A model generated the notes under the pieces. It was not told the origin of the DNA. It was given only the letters and a program-made list of their open reading frames with translations, and searched no databases. Shown here one piece after another: positions 10,880 to 22,196 of a stretch of DNA of 64,000 bases. Position 1 is the stretch's first letter, and the number at the start of each line of letters is the position of its first letter. The stretch spans positions 12,834,001-12,898,000 of the forward strand of contig CP075497.1 in NCBI GenBank assembly GCA_021613535.1. The letters run 5' to 3'. Origin of the DNA: Adineta vaga. Taxonomy: Eukaryota; Rotifera. The position numbers and the translations under genes are program-made.

Positions 10880-12325
10880 ATGAATGATTTACTACGAAGA
10901 ATTCAAGATATTTTTTTGAACATTTATATTAGATTAAGTCATTGGCTCTGGATACTTTTATTATTCAACTTTTTAATGTTAAGTTTTTTCGATATTATTT
11001 TTATACAACAAACAAATCGTTTTAATGACGATGGTTTATCGAAAAATGAACGTAACAATTTATTTACATTATCGATTCTTGTACTAGTGACCGATGAGAA
11101 AATATTAGAAGCAGCAAAAGATACTTGGATTCTTGATTGTCCATTTGAAGTCATGTTTCGCACATCGGACAATAATTCAATGAATTCTTTGACAGTTAAT
11201 CATCAAATCCATGCGCACGATCGATATACGATGACAATAGACGTGAGATTTTACGTCATCATTGCACGATTACAACAGATAATCCTTAATGACAAACTGC
11301 ATGTTTATTGCTCAACTGCAAAGAAAAATCGAGATTGTTCATCCTTACCGAATGATATATTCATTGGTCCTCTAGAAACGCCTCGAGATTTTGAGCGCAT
11401 TCATCGTCGTCTTACAAACAGTTCTCGTCGGCCAATTCAAAATCCAAAAGGTTATAATTCATCTCTGGATCCTAATTGTGTTCATAATCCACTTATTCAA
11501 CTAGAAACATATCGCGGTTTTTACTTGCGTGAATGTCCCTCGCCGCCATTGCCTCGTACACCAATAGCACTTAGTAAACTACCGACTTACATGATTACTA
11601 TAAAAACGGCTGATGATGAAGAGATCAAATCTGTTATCGAGACTTTTCGTCTACATGGGTTGCACGTTCGTCTTTATCACGGTTTCCATAGTATTATAGA
11701 TTCGAAGCAAAACACTTCAAAATTAAGTATAGGTGAACGTAATCTGAAAGAAACCATGCGACGTTTGATTATACAATTGATTAATACACATTTTAATCAA
11801 GTACTCGTGTTTGAAGATGATGTTATACCACATAAAGATTTTGGTTCTCTTCTTGGAGATCTAATTACAACAAGCACGCCAGGACGATGTACAGCTCATA
11901 TATTAGATGGTGCAGATGCTGGTGGAATTCTCTTATTGGGAGCCACTGTATGGTCGACAGACCGTTTCGGATGGAAAATGATCGATCAGGATGTTAAAAA
12001 CAATTCTTTTGAATCTGCATGTTTCAACGTCGACCGAGTAACATACGGTGCATTTGCTGTTCTTATACATCGAACGACTTTTCAGTCTATCCTAAATTGG
12101 CTTAATGATCCTGAAAACGCACATCTCCCTTATGATCATATATTTTATCATCTTAGTCAACGAGGACACATCGTACGTGTTGTCTATCCATTTTTAGCAA
12201 TATCAAATATCACACATGTTTCGTCTGTTAATCCTCAACGTGGACCTAATCATCGAAACATCACTTGGCGAAGTAAAGTTCACCGATGGTTTCCATTGAA
12301 AGATTACAAAATTCATCATTCTTAG
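10880..12325 (+). CDS. GT25-like glycosyltransferase with a reduced N-terminal domain
   Basis: A single-exon gene for 481 residues. It is paralogous to the divergent neighbour: both share a membrane anchor (here about residues 20-42), the mid-protein motif (Y)..ECPSP before the second domain, and a C-terminal GT25-like domain with VLVFEDDVIPH (FEDD at 311-314) and conserved GAT(V/I)W and YG(A/S)FA(V/A) blocks. The first domain is about 130 residues shorter than in the neighbour. It lacks the FVVVDADTY segment, so the GT31-like activity is presumably gone while the GT25 site looks intact. Several short pieces of the old domain survive (DTWI..CPFE, the Cys/Asp-rich part before residue 160). The pair probably arose by inverted duplication followed by decay of one domain. 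Substrate is unknown. Confidence 0.75.
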   Translation: MNDLLRRIQDIFLNIYIRLSHWLWILLLFNFLMLSFFDIIFIQQTNRFNDDGLSKNERNNLFTLSILVLVTDEKILEAAKDTWILDCPFEVMFRTSDNNSMNSLTVNHQIHAHDRYTMTIDVRFYVIIARLQQIILNDKLHVYCSTAKKNRDCSSLPNDIFIGPLETPRDFERIHRRLTNSSRRPIQNPKGYNSSLDPNCVHNPLIQLETYRGFYLRECPSPPLPRTPIALSKLPTYMITIKTADDEEIKSVIETFRLHGLHVRLYHGFHSIIDSKQNTSKLSIGERNLKETMRRLIIQLINTHFNQVLVFEDDVIPHKDFGSLLGDLITTSTPGRCTAHILDGADAGGILLLGATVWSTDRFGWKMIDQDVKNNSFESACFNVDRVTYGAFAVLIHRTTFQSILNWLNDPENAHLPYDHIFYHLSQRGHIVRVVYPFLAISNITHVSSVNPQRGPNHRNITWRSKVHRWFPLKDYKIHHS

Positions 12326-12439
12326 GGTGATACATGAAACTGATCGAGGTCACTTATTTTATTTCTGTGCAAAGTATACATTAACAGAACAAAAAGAAAG
12401 TGATAACTGATATTTTCGTTTTGTATATCAATATCTTCA

Positions 12440-13576
12440 TTATGATTCAATATACACACCTTTTCGAGCAATCTTGACGATATTTGCTAATTGTTGATCA
12501 GACCAGAATGCACATGGATCTGAATCTGTCACTGGTACTGGAAGCAAATGGTTCCCTCTGACTTGTAAATCGATATTATCAAGAAACTGTAATATACCTT
12601 GATAGCGCCTACACGCTCGTGTATAAACCGATTGTTCTTGAGATGGACTAACACCTGAATAGAGACGAAGAACAAAACTTACATTCTGAAATAGATATTC
12701 AGTTGAATTTTTTGAGGTGACAAGTGGTTTTCTCTCTTGAGGTTCCCATGACGAATATTTCCAATAAAATTTTCGAACGCCTAGATATGAAAGTAATTCT
12801 TCTTTTGAACGACGTCCATATCGAATTGTGTCTAGAAACTCAATTGATGAATCATATCGAAAGATAATCTGAGGTTCTTCTAGTTTTCTCGATTTATTCA
12901 AATGAAATACTTCCTCATTGTTCATAAGTCGAATCATTGGTACGATGAAATATTGCGTTCGTGGATTACTAGCATGAAGAACGATTTGAATTTCATTAAA
13001 ACTATACTGAGATAAGAAACAATTACTATCAAATGGCATTATCCATTGAGCTTTGGTTTGCAGTTTTCCATGTCGTAGAGCAAAGTTTCTTGCACCATTA
13101 GCATTCATAATATATAAATTTTTTTTATGGTAAATTGTATCGATAAATCGAAGTTTTTCTAGTGATGAAAGTTGTCGAAAATCTTTTGAATGAAAAAATT
13201 GATCCGATGGAAATTGTGGTGGTATATAGTATGAGATATGACGATATTCTTTGAGATCAAAAGGTATTCGAATAAATGGACGTTTATATGTATTTAAAAC
13301 ATCAATTAATTTTTGTTCTACTTGTTTATTGACAATGCGATTGAGAATCCAAATTTTTGCTACACGTTCAAAGGAAGGTTCATTTTGAAGAATGAAGAGT
13401 AAATTTTCCAAGGTTTGATTAGATGAATGACGCGGAGGAAGATCATTACCGATGATACGATAAAGGACAATCCAAGCTTGAGATGATTTGTCATTCCGAA
13501 TATTCAAGTATTTCCTTGTTGTGATAATTATTACAAGAATAAGAACGACAGCTGAATATCTCGGCCAAAGTTTCAT
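12440..13576 (-). CDS. Putative type II Golgi glycosyltransferase-like protein
   Basis: A single-exon gene for 378 residues, starting MKLWPRYS with a membrane helix at about residues 7-22 and no cleavage site. The luminal part begins with (V/L)YRIIGNDLPPRH followed by Q.LENLLFIL..E, a block I recall from uncharacterised GT-A-like proteins of bacteria and invertebrates. A second block reads NANGARNFALRHGK..A.WIMPFDSNCFLS; a NGARN..L..G signature upstream of an acidic FD residue is common in nucleotide-sugar transferases. The gene converges on the upstream plus-strand glycosyltransferase with only 114 bp between stop codons. That location supports a role in glycan synthesis. The family is not known with certainty and the donor sugar cannot be inferred. 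Confidence 0.6.
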   Translation of the reverse strand: MKLWPRYSAVVLILVIIITTRKYLNIRNDKSSQAWIVLYRIIGNDLPPRHSSNQTLENLLFILQNEPSFERVAKIWILNRIVNKQVEQKLIDVLNTYKRPFIRIPFDLKEYRHISYYIPPQFPSDQFFHSKDFRQLSSLEKLRFIDTIYHKKNLYIMNANGARNFALRHGKLQTKAQWIMPFDSNCFLSQYSFNEIQIVLHASNPRTQYFIVPMIRLMNNEEVFHLNKSRKLEEPQIIFRYDSSIEFLDTIRYGRRSKEELLSYLGVRKFYWKYSSWEPQERKPLVTSKNSTEYLFQNVSFVLRLYSGVSPSQEQSVYTRACRRYQGILQFLDNIDLQVRGNHLLPVPVTDSDPCAFWSDQQLANIVKIARKGVYIES

Positions 13577-16500
13577 TTTTGCTATGAAGATTGATTCATT
13601 TTATCCTGCATAAACCAAAAACTTTTAACTATTGAGAAATGACATTCTCAGCTTTTGCGGCTATGTAGTATTAAGATAGGTTCCGTGAATTCACTACCCA
13701 CACCTTCAAAAAAAATTTTGACTTTTGAAGTAGAGGACGTGGGTATGGGTGGGTAAGGATGCAGGTAGGATTGATGCGCAAATATGCTACCCACACTCTC
13801 ACTCACTCCTCAAGATGGATCTTTACTTTGTATACTAGGGAGTACCTTTGGATGCTTAACTAGTATATTATGTGGGTATCCTTGATGTGACGAGGAGCTG
13901 CTTTATCTGATGAGCACTTTTCGCGGTTCAGCTGCTTATATAAAGAGAACGACGGAGAGAAAGAGAGAAACAAATAATAACATGAGATAACCATAGCGAA
14001 AAGCTACATACGCACGAATACACAGAGTGATACCATAGTGATATTACCACAGGGAATTGTAGCATAATCATTACACTTGAATCCCCTTGCGACTTGATAA
14101 GTATAGTATTAGCATCCATAAGTACTCCTACAGTATAGTAGTTGAGGAACCAATAGTACCCTCATAGTATAGGACTGGAGGACCTAGGGGTACCCCTGCA
14201 TGGTAGAAGAAGAATATATCTCTCAGTGTTCGTTCTGTAATCCAAGAATCAAAAAAAACATTTCACCCACAGATAGTCTTTTATTTCGGATTATATCGCT
14301 AAGCACTTTTCTTCATGAATATATATGTTAGTAATAACTATAAAAACTGAGAATATCTACCTAATTACTTATCGTAAAGATTAAATAGTGAAGAAAAAAT
14401 TTTTAAAATCAGTACTTGTTAATATTTTCTATATATTTGGATACCTGTAATATGAAACATTTATATGAATAATAAAGCGTTATTTCATATTACCACGATA
14501 ATTTCCATTGAATATTGAAACATCGACTTTTTTTGCGCTGTATCATATTTCTATTGTATTTCTTGCTTAAACTATCATTCCGTACGAAATACAAAAGCGC
14601 CTCTCACTATTTAAATTTATGTTCGTTGGTAGTTTGTATGCGTATCCCATATATGGAAGATTCACTTCAGTGCACATACTACCATAATCACGTAGTCAGT
14701 ATTGCAAGTTTACTGACAAAAAAATACGTAAAAAGAAGAAGAATGGTGAAAGCACATGCTTATATTATGTACAGGAGAAAGTAAGTATTTCTCTAGAAAG
14801 GAGAGGGTGTGGGTGTGGGTATTCTTATCTTCTGGCACCCTCACCCACACCCACACCCAGTGGAAATATACTCGTATTCATGTATAGTTCTGTTTTTATT
14901 AACTCAACGAGAATAATTAACAAAATGGTTCAGTTATCTCTCATTTTAGGAGATGTCTTTTTATTTTGCATTTATCTTAACTTGAATAAATGATAATAGC
15001 TTCAACTTTTTTGAAATATTCACAGTCGAAAGCTCTATAATAGCTATGTGCACTAATACCGAAAGGAAAACGAATATGTCTTCAATGTATTCCTGTTCAT
15101 CCAATTACATCGGGACATTGCAGTACTATATAGATTGTTAATAACGATTACAAGAAAATTGATCAAACTAATCAATCATGATTTCTTTATACATTTTTTA
15201 TACGGCGTATCATGTTGTATCTTTTAAGAGCAAAATCTAGTTTCTATCATTTTCTGAAGTCAAGATATTCACCAAACAAAGAATGTTGCAAAAGTTTTGC
15301 CTCACTCAGTATCTAAGATCAAGCTTACCTGTGTATCGTATAAAACGGAACTGTAAAATATACGAGTTTACTTTGTTTGAGTGTCGAATTCCAGGTCGCG
15401 TATATAGTTGATAATAGTGACTTGTTTTTTTTTCAACACAGATTTTTGTACGAATTCACCCAAACGTGTTTTTCATATTAAATATACAGCAGCTAAAAAG
15501 ACATATTCATGATGAGTCATTAAAATTCCTTCGTTCTCTTCTAATTATCTTTATCTAAACAAACCAACGAACCATCACCTTTTCGTTATATACATGCAAA
15601 TGTAAAGTTACTCTTATGATAGACTCATTGCTATCAATGGTTTTCTTTTTTCTTCTAGTGTATTAAAAGATGTTTCGGAAGTTCTAAAACGACCTACAGT
15701 TTGTATCGTTTTTTTATTTAAACAAAATCAATTTTGTCCAAACTTTGGTAAATAGGAGGACGCACTTAGTACTATGATAGTAGAAAGTTTCAAAGCGATC
15801 CGTTTCGTTACAAAGGAGAAACTGTAGGATATGATAAGGTAGTTTTTGCCGGAATTTTATGACAGCTAAATTAGCATGAGAAGCCTGTTAAGAAAAGATA
15901 TACTATCTGATATCGATGTTAGTTTACTATAGTTGTAGAGAAGATTCTGACACTCTCTTATTATAGCACATAGATCTACACAGGTTGATCAAAGCTGAAG
16001 AAAATTAACCTTTGAAAGAATAAAGATGATTGAATTATGACAGTAAGTCTTGATAATGGAGGGAAACAACTATTTAGTATGCTCAAGAAGTGAATATACT
16101 ACTATAACCGGTCAGTGAGTCCGTCCTACTGTATACACAATAACCTTCGAAAGAAGGGACAGATAGTGGTGGGTGTGGGTGTAAGCGAGGCTCTAAGTAG
16201 GGTATCACTAGTTGTGCCAGAATGTGACTTAAAGTAGCATCTGCACCAATATCAACACGATTTTGGTAAGGAAAAGGTTGTACGTAAAAATGTAATTGTC
16301 GGCCAAAGGACCTGTCGGCAAACTGTGCGGGACCCATTTCAGATGAGTCAACAAGATGTTGGTTTATCAAATAGAAACTTGGAAGTATTCTCTATCAACC
16401 AAAAGAAATTATTCGATTTGATAAAGAAATGATGGAGATATATAATTTTCTTTTTGTCAAAGGACCTTCTGGACACCCTATATATACATGGTATGTATAC

Positions 16501-16696
16501 GATTTTTTTATGAATTTCATAAAGGTTGACTTAGGCAGGTTTGTGTAAGTGTCGTTCGACGTATAGGTAATTAGAACTCATATCATCTATAAACCAAAAA
16601 AATCATGGACAAATTTTTATCGTCTTTTGGAGATATATTTTTCAATTTTTTTAACCTTATTTTCTAATTACAGTATATCTAGAGTCAATCAGAGTG
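13577..16696. other. Intergenic with telomere-like inverted tracts
   Basis: No gene recognised. At 13694-13815 CCCACACC and its complement GTGGGTATGGGTGGG recur three times within 120 bp. Around 14111-14220 a roughly 40-bp unit (AGTA..CTCATAGTATAG..) is repeated two to three times imperfectly. At 14806-14860 there is a clear hairpin of GGGTGTGGGT tracts, and at 16166-16185 another GGTGGGTGTGGGTGT tract. The remainder is AT-rich DNA without motifs. Confidence 0.5.
14806..14860. repeat. Telomere-like hairpin (GGGTGTGGGTGTGGG / CCCACACCCACACCC)
   Basis: A GGGTGTGGGTGTGGGT tract is followed after about 20 bases by CACCCACACCCACACCC, its reverse complement. Bdelloid telomeres are, from memory, built of TGTGGG units, so this is an interstitial telomere-like sequence in inverted arrangement. 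Many related copies occur in the window. Confidence 0.7.
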
Positions 16697-19012
16697 ATGG
16701 CGGTGCTTTCTTTATCAAGAATGTATCGCTATTTATATCGATATAAGACAAGCCAAATTTATAAAATTCTTCTGTTTTGCATCGTGACCTTCTATATATT
16801 TTGGAATTATCCAGTTTTTAAAAACCGAATTGATTACCATGTAGAATTCGACTTATTTACGCATAGAACTCCTTCGTATGGATTAATTCATCGGAATATT
16901 TATAACAATGATAATTGGGCTCAATATCGAGATCCAGCAACAACAACTTACGTGAAACACTATAAGCAATGGCTAAGAGCGTACAAGTATAATAAAATCG
17001 ATTCGTGTGTCAAAGATGTGATGCTGGGCATGATAGATGGTCTTGATAATGGTCGTGCTGAATCATTCTTGGACAACGCTAGAGAATCAATTCTTGTTCC
17101 ATTCGGAAAAGAGTTTATCAAAACCGTTCTATCTAATCATCGTGACGGAAATTTAATGGAAACAAATGTATCGATTTTAGGACATCCGAAGGACACCGCT
17201 TCGTTGACGAAAATTTATGTGCAAAATTGGGCATCTATGTATCCTAAAACACCCATAATTATAGTAATAGCATCTAGAATATATCCACAGAAAGTAAAAG
17301 ATGCTTTCGTGAAAATAGTAAAAAAATATCCAAATGTGCAACTTATCGATTTTCCATGTCATCCGTATTCTCGACATCATGCTTTGATATCTTTTGGTTC
17401 ACTATTTGTTCCAACACCTTATACATTGAAAATGGCATTAGATGTACTTCCTACTTACAAGGAAGATAGTTCTGGCATTTTGTCAGCCCGCTTAAAGCCT
17501 CTAATGAACGAATCAGTTGTACACTTAATTACTGACGAAGATAAGTCAGAAAAGAATAAAGAACATCATGTAAGCGCAAAACACACGGATTTAATCAAAT
17601 ATATAGGAGAATTTCAAAATAAAACGTCGACAGTGTTCGGTCTTACTTACGTATATGCAAATAAAGAGCATGAACCTGATGTCATATCTAGAACAATGTT
17701 TATCGAAGATCATGCAATATTTTCAAGAAGTGAATTTATTTCTTTAATATTTGATCCAACAGTTTCTGAAAGTGAAATGACTGCAATTGGGTTCTCCGCC
17801 ACACTATCAGCTAATATTGTACCCCTTCAATATCCTTTTGAAGAACTTGTCTATGATGTACGAACAGTAAGGAAAGGATTACCAGTATATGAATGGCACT
17901 ATATTCTGATACGAAGGACTAGTTCAGAAATTCTTACAACAACAGCACGAGCTTTATCTGCGAAGTTCGGTTTTCTTGCTCAGCCTCTTGGATACACATT
18001 CTTTTTTGCTGATCAAATTCTTATTAATGCGCGTACAAACTTTACTGATATTTCATTAATGAGTACAACAACACGAGAAGAGCGTGAAAGGTTAAAAATC
18101 TTTTTATCACTAGCACTGATGTCTACCGCAGGTTTTACACATTTCCATGTTAGCCAGGAAGATGCTCAATTCTGCACTTTGTACGAGATCTATGGAATTC
18201 TTAGTCAAAATGATTTTGCTGAAAAAATATCCACAAATGATTTCAGATTATGGAGAGCAAAGAGTGAGCCCAAAGTAGAACCAAATCAATCTGTGGATCA
18301 AAATTTGTACGAGAATTGGATTAATCCGGCTCTTCGTGATTTAGAAAGCACGTCGGTTTGGCAAAAAACTTTATTATCAAATAAATCAAATTACTTTTAT
18401 GAAGAATTGGAAACAAAAAACTATCAGGATTTCAAGATACCTAATAAAAATGATGCATGGCATCCCTATACAACAGATCCTCATTGGTTCAATATGACTT
18501 GTCCTACAATGATAAGACTCGTGGTTTCCACAAAAGCACAACATTATGAAGCAACTTTATCATTACGTACGTGGCTTAAGAATGGAGTTGCATCGGCAAT
18601 ATTCCATCGAAATTCTGATAATAAGTTAGAAGAAGAAGAAGAATATTGGATATGGATAAGATATCATACGACATATCGCTATCAGCGAGAGCAAATAGCT
18701 TTAGAAAAATCAGGAATGAGAACATGTCTCATAACAGAATCCATTGTTAATTTAGATAAAAAGCCGAACTTAACACCTAAATTAATACAATCACAATCAT
18801 GTCACTTCAAATTGCACAACAAACTACAAAATATAGCTAAACTATTGACACACAAGAAAATATTGTCATTGGAAATCTTAGGACAAGATTCACCATTAAA
18901 GGTACCATCAAAATTAACAGATATGATTTTGTTCCAATATGCACCATGCGTTGCTACCGAGATATATTCCGATATGATTTCACACTTTCACAGATTAAAC
19001 TCATTGACTTAA
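16697..19012 (+). CDS. Large type II membrane protein, putative glycosyltransferase
   Basis: A single-exon gene for about 771 residues; I chose the ATG at 16697 because the preceding in-frame GTG is not a plausible eukaryotic start. A basic N-tail (MYRYLYRYK) precedes a membrane helix at about residues 24-41, giving type II topology. Downstream lies a globular luminal region with a beta-strand (TPIIIVIA) at about residues 190-200. An acidic FIEDHAIFSR block at about 337 and a GYTFFFADQILI block at about 440 are distantly reminiscent of GT60-type GlcNAc-transferases. The last 130 residues begin TCPTMIRLVVSTKAQHY and form a second, unrecognised module. It sits among clear glycosyltransferase genes. 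No DxD could be placed with confidence, so the enzymatic role is an inference from topology and neighbours. Confidence 0.6.
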   Translation: MAVLSLSRMYRYLYRYKTSQIYKILLFCIVTFYIFWNYPVFKNRIDYHVEFDLFTHRTPSYGLIHRNIYNNDNWAQYRDPATTTYVKHYKQWLRAYKYNKIDSCVKDVMLGMIDGLDNGRAESFLDNARESILVPFGKEFIKTVLSNHRDGNLMETNVSILGHPKDTASLTKIYVQNWASMYPKTPIIIVIASRIYPQKVKDAFVKIVKKYPNVQLIDFPCHPYSRHHALISFGSLFVPTPYTLKMALDVLPTYKEDSSGILSARLKPLMNESVVHLITDEDKSEKNKEHHVSAKHTDLIKYIGEFQNKTSTVFGLTYVYANKEHEPDVISRTMFIEDHAIFSRSEFISLIFDPTVSESEMTAIGFSATLSANIVPLQYPFEELVYDVRTVRKGLPVYEWHYILIRRTSSEILTTTARALSAKFGFLAQPLGYTFFFADQILINARTNFTDISLMSTTTREERERLKIFLSLALMSTAGFTHFHVSQEDAQFCTLYEIYGILSQNDFAEKISTNDFRLWRAKSEPKVEPNQSVDQNLYENWINPALRDLESTSVWQKTLLSNKSNYFYEELETKNYQDFKIPNKNDAWHPYTTDPHWFNMTCPTMIRLVVSTKAQHYEATLSLRTWLKNGVASAIFHRNSDNKLEEEEEYWIWIRYHTTYRYQREQIALEKSGMRTCLITESIVNLDKKPNLTPKLIQSQSCHFKLHNKLQNIAKLLTHKKILSLEILGQDSPLKVPSKLTDMILFQYAPCVATEIYSDMISHFHRLNSLT

Positions 19013-20260
19013 CTTGTATTTTGAAGACTCAAACAATGACGTTAAGCAGAACCTCTCTTTTTGTAAGCAACTCTGATTTGATATTTATCATTTCCACGCT
19101 GATATCTTCCATTCATCTGTCTATTTAATCTGTTCGTCTAATCTTTTCCTGTATCCATTCTTTTTTAACTATTGTGGTGCAGTTCCGCGTCGCTATGGCG
19201 TAGTACTCGCGATTAGAATCTTTCCGAAGTTCTATGATTACTTTTAACCCCCCCCCCCCCTCTCAAAACTCGATCTCAGTTCAGGTACGTTCAAATGAGC
19301 TGAAATTTGGAGCATAAATTAGGGATGAAGTGTAGATGCTGTGATAAAATTTTCAGCTCGATACCTTGATGTTTATCGTAGATGTGAACTGAACAAAGGT
19401 CAAAAGTAGCTTATTTTGTCCGCCAGATTTCTCTGTATATCTTCATTCAATATATAAATATTTCTTTTATTAGAAAGAGCATATCAAGATGCAGAGCCAA
19501 TGAGGCTTCTTTCTTTTAAAATCTTATATATAAAGCGAAAAAACTAGACAACACGTAGATACACTTAAAACCCTCTAAAAAATAGCGCGCAACTTACAAG
19601 AATGCTTTTCAATATAATAATGAAACAGTTCCGTTCAAAAAACCGACTCTCATAGGACCTGCAGCTTTTGACGCTCTTTCAAACAAAAAAACATTTGGGT
19701 TCATCTTATACTGAAATTGAGTAATGTTGGAAATATATCGTGAAAACCACATTTTGAGAAAAACGCAAAACAAGTTTTTGAAAACCATGCGTTTTTTATC
19801 CAGCGATTTGCGGAAATCATCAAAGTTTTTCATTAAAGAAGAGGTTTTACGAGAAAAATCAGATCATATCCAAGAGATCTGATGATGGGCTATCTTCCCA
19901 TGCATTTATCTCAATTTCGAAAAATTTGACGAAAATTCATGTTTTAAAGGGGCTTAATGCAGTTGCACCTGCAGATACGTCGTATCGATCGTATCATGAA
20001 TTTAATCGCTAGAACGATTTATTAGCCAATCAGATGACGATAAACGAGAACAATTAGCACTAGATTTTGATTGGACTTTTATGTATTTAGAACGGAACCG
20101 TTGCATTTCTCACTAATCAACTGTGATATACAAACAGTCAACAAATAGTGATATCCCATCATATGGTTGTTTAGTAGTGGGGTAGCCAGGATTTGATCGA
20201 CCGTATGGCAATGCCTTACAAACATTTTAAAATCTACTATATCACCTCATAATTATCTGA
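19013..20260. other. Intergenic with a 13-base poly-C run
   Basis: No gene is seen. A homopolymer of 13 C lies at 19248-19260, a stretch where assembly errors are likely. A segment at about 19650-19980 contains short inverted pieces (GGACCTGCAGC and GCAGTTGCACCTGCAG) that might bound a small non-autonomous element, but I cannot define its ends. Confidence 0.4.
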
Positions 20261-20269
20261 GGGTTCGAA

Positions 20270-21300
20270 ACAGGGCTGCCAAACCTCCTGATTTGATCAG
20301 GAGTTTCCTGGTTTTTTACCTTTTCTCCTGATTTTTGCTTTTCCTTAGTCGAGATTTACAGACACCTTCTCGTTTATACAAATTTGGTGGAGAAAACGAG
20401 AAAATAATCAGAATTCAATAGATTTTTATTAACTATTTCTGTGTGGAATGCTTTTTCTAAATCAGTTTTTAGATACATGATGTTTTTTTGACAACAATCA
20501 GAAACAAGATGATACATGATTTAGCTGAAGTAGAATTCCAATCTATATATGAACATACTCATTTGACATCTACAGTTTTATGTTTATGTGTTTACTAAAT
20601 CGAATATACTCGGAGAAATCCGATCGTCAGAGAAATATAATCTCATTGAAAAAAGTCATCAATTTAGTAGTAATTACTTAATTACATACTTTCTGCTTTA
20701 TGTTTTGTTCTATATTAATCGAGAAATTAATATTCATTTGCTAATAATTATTCATAGAATAAATATAGAAAAGAATTTTTGCAAGAATAAACTATTTACT
20801 TGTTTAGTGATCTCATTTCGCTGATTAATCGGAAAATAAATAAAAACAAAAGAGACCATTCAACCTAATACTTGACTAAAGGATAACAGAAGATGTGAAA
20901 TCTGGATTTGACAATAGTTTGAAAAGAATAGATCCTATTGTTTTGGATAAAAAAACATCTTTCCTTCTACAAAAAAATAATAATTTTTGGTAAGGATTCA
21001 CCGACGAATAGTTGAAGTCGTGAAACTCGAATATAAGGTCAATTTTTTGCAAACTAGATGAATAAAAAAATTCAGTAATAGTGAAGAACATAGATTCTAC
21101 CAGAAACACTTGAGCAAGTTTTTAGATGAGCGTAACTTGTATAGTAAAAATTATATAAACGTTTTTGAATATCTAAAGAAAACCTCTTGATTTTTCTCCT
21201 GATTTCTAAGAAAACTTCTCCTGATAAACTCCTGATTTTTTTCAAAAAACCCTGATTTCTAAAATTTTCATTTGGCAAGCATGTTGCCATCTCCCTTCTC
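20270..21300. repeat. Possible non-autonomous repeat element with CTCCTGATTT motifs at both ends
   Basis: CTCCTGATTT occurs at 20285 and 20325 near the left end. It occurs at 21196, with close variants to about 21240, near the right end. The outer borders carry GGGCTGCCAAA on the left and TTTGGCAAGCATGTTGCC on the right, which are imperfect inverted copies of a TGCCAAA core. The AT-rich interior of about 0.9 kb has no transposase-like frame. This arrangement suggests a degenerate mobile element, but the target-site duplication is not evident. Confidence 0.35.
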
Positions 21301-21810
21301 TCGTGTTCCAATTTTTTATCTTAATTATGGTACACTTAATTGAATAAAAATGAACAACTATAATGATAGTTAGCGGAAGAAAAGAGAACATAAGAAGTTA
21401 TACAGAATACAATTATTCGACAATTCGTAAGTAACTTTAGTTGAAAAAAAAACCATGAATATTTTTTTTTGCTAAGAATCTAGTTATATCGTAGTCAGAA
21501 GGCAAAATGTGAATATGGCTGATTGAATGATTACTTTTGTGCAAGAAACAAGAAAATATGAGTATCCTTAGTAAGTTTAATCAAAAGAAAAACATATCAT
21601 TCAAACGTAAAATGAAACAGATAGAAATTGAATAATAATATATTCATGCAAAACATGGCACTTGAATATTTTATTTTTTTCGGTGTTGAAAAATTACTCC
21701 AACTTAAAATCATCAGTCAAGCTACATGTTAATTATTTAATATATTTTTTTTAATTATTATTTTTGTCGGAAGAATTCAATAGTACATTCATTGATAATA
21801 CAAAATACCC

Positions 21811-22120
21811 ATGGTAATCAATACTCAAATACTTTCTTTACTTTATCCGTTTGATATTCACAAACACAAAAACTTGAGTGATGGACTTGAAGAAACTTTA
21901 GAAGAAACAATACCTTTGTTCTGTTTCTCAAAATATTCATTTAATCAACTGTATAAATACAGTTCGGATTGAGTTAAAACTAAATTCAAATATTCAAACC
22001 ATTGCTATTCACTCGATAGACATGTCCATGATGAAAACTGGCTGTCGCGAAGATCACTATAATGATGGTTACAAGAGATTAGAAAATATTATGGATAGTA
22101 TTAAATTATCTGAGTCATAG
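21811..22120 (+). pseudogene. Frame-disrupted coding remnant, family unknown
   Basis: A frame from ATG 21811 reads about 53 residues (with the block LSDGLEETLEETIPLF) to a TGA. The next frame, after a one-base shift close to that stop, continues with coding-like sequence (MSMMKTGCREDHYNDGY) to a TAG at 22118. Amino-acid composition in both parts looks like real protein rather than noise. I do not recognise the family. A short exon boundary cannot be excluded, but no good donor/acceptor pair links the two parts. Confidence 0.25.
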
Positions 22121-22196
22121 TTGAAAATCTTTTCATTTTCTTTTCTCAAATCATATCAATAAAAATTCAGTTTATGGAAAAAAAACAAAATTTTAA

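Noticed and set aside
10939-11172. Antisense frame within the plus-strand GT25-like gene
   Set aside because: It is a shadow of the real coding strand with no features of its own.
16083-16370. Minus-strand frame of 95 codons with PHPHPPL
   Set aside because: The Pro/His stretch is simply the translated GGGTGTGGGTGT tract. No domain is present around it.
20255-20270. GGTTCGAAA resembling a tRNA T-loop
   Set aside because: No cloverleaf could be drawn, and it lies at the edge of a repeat element.
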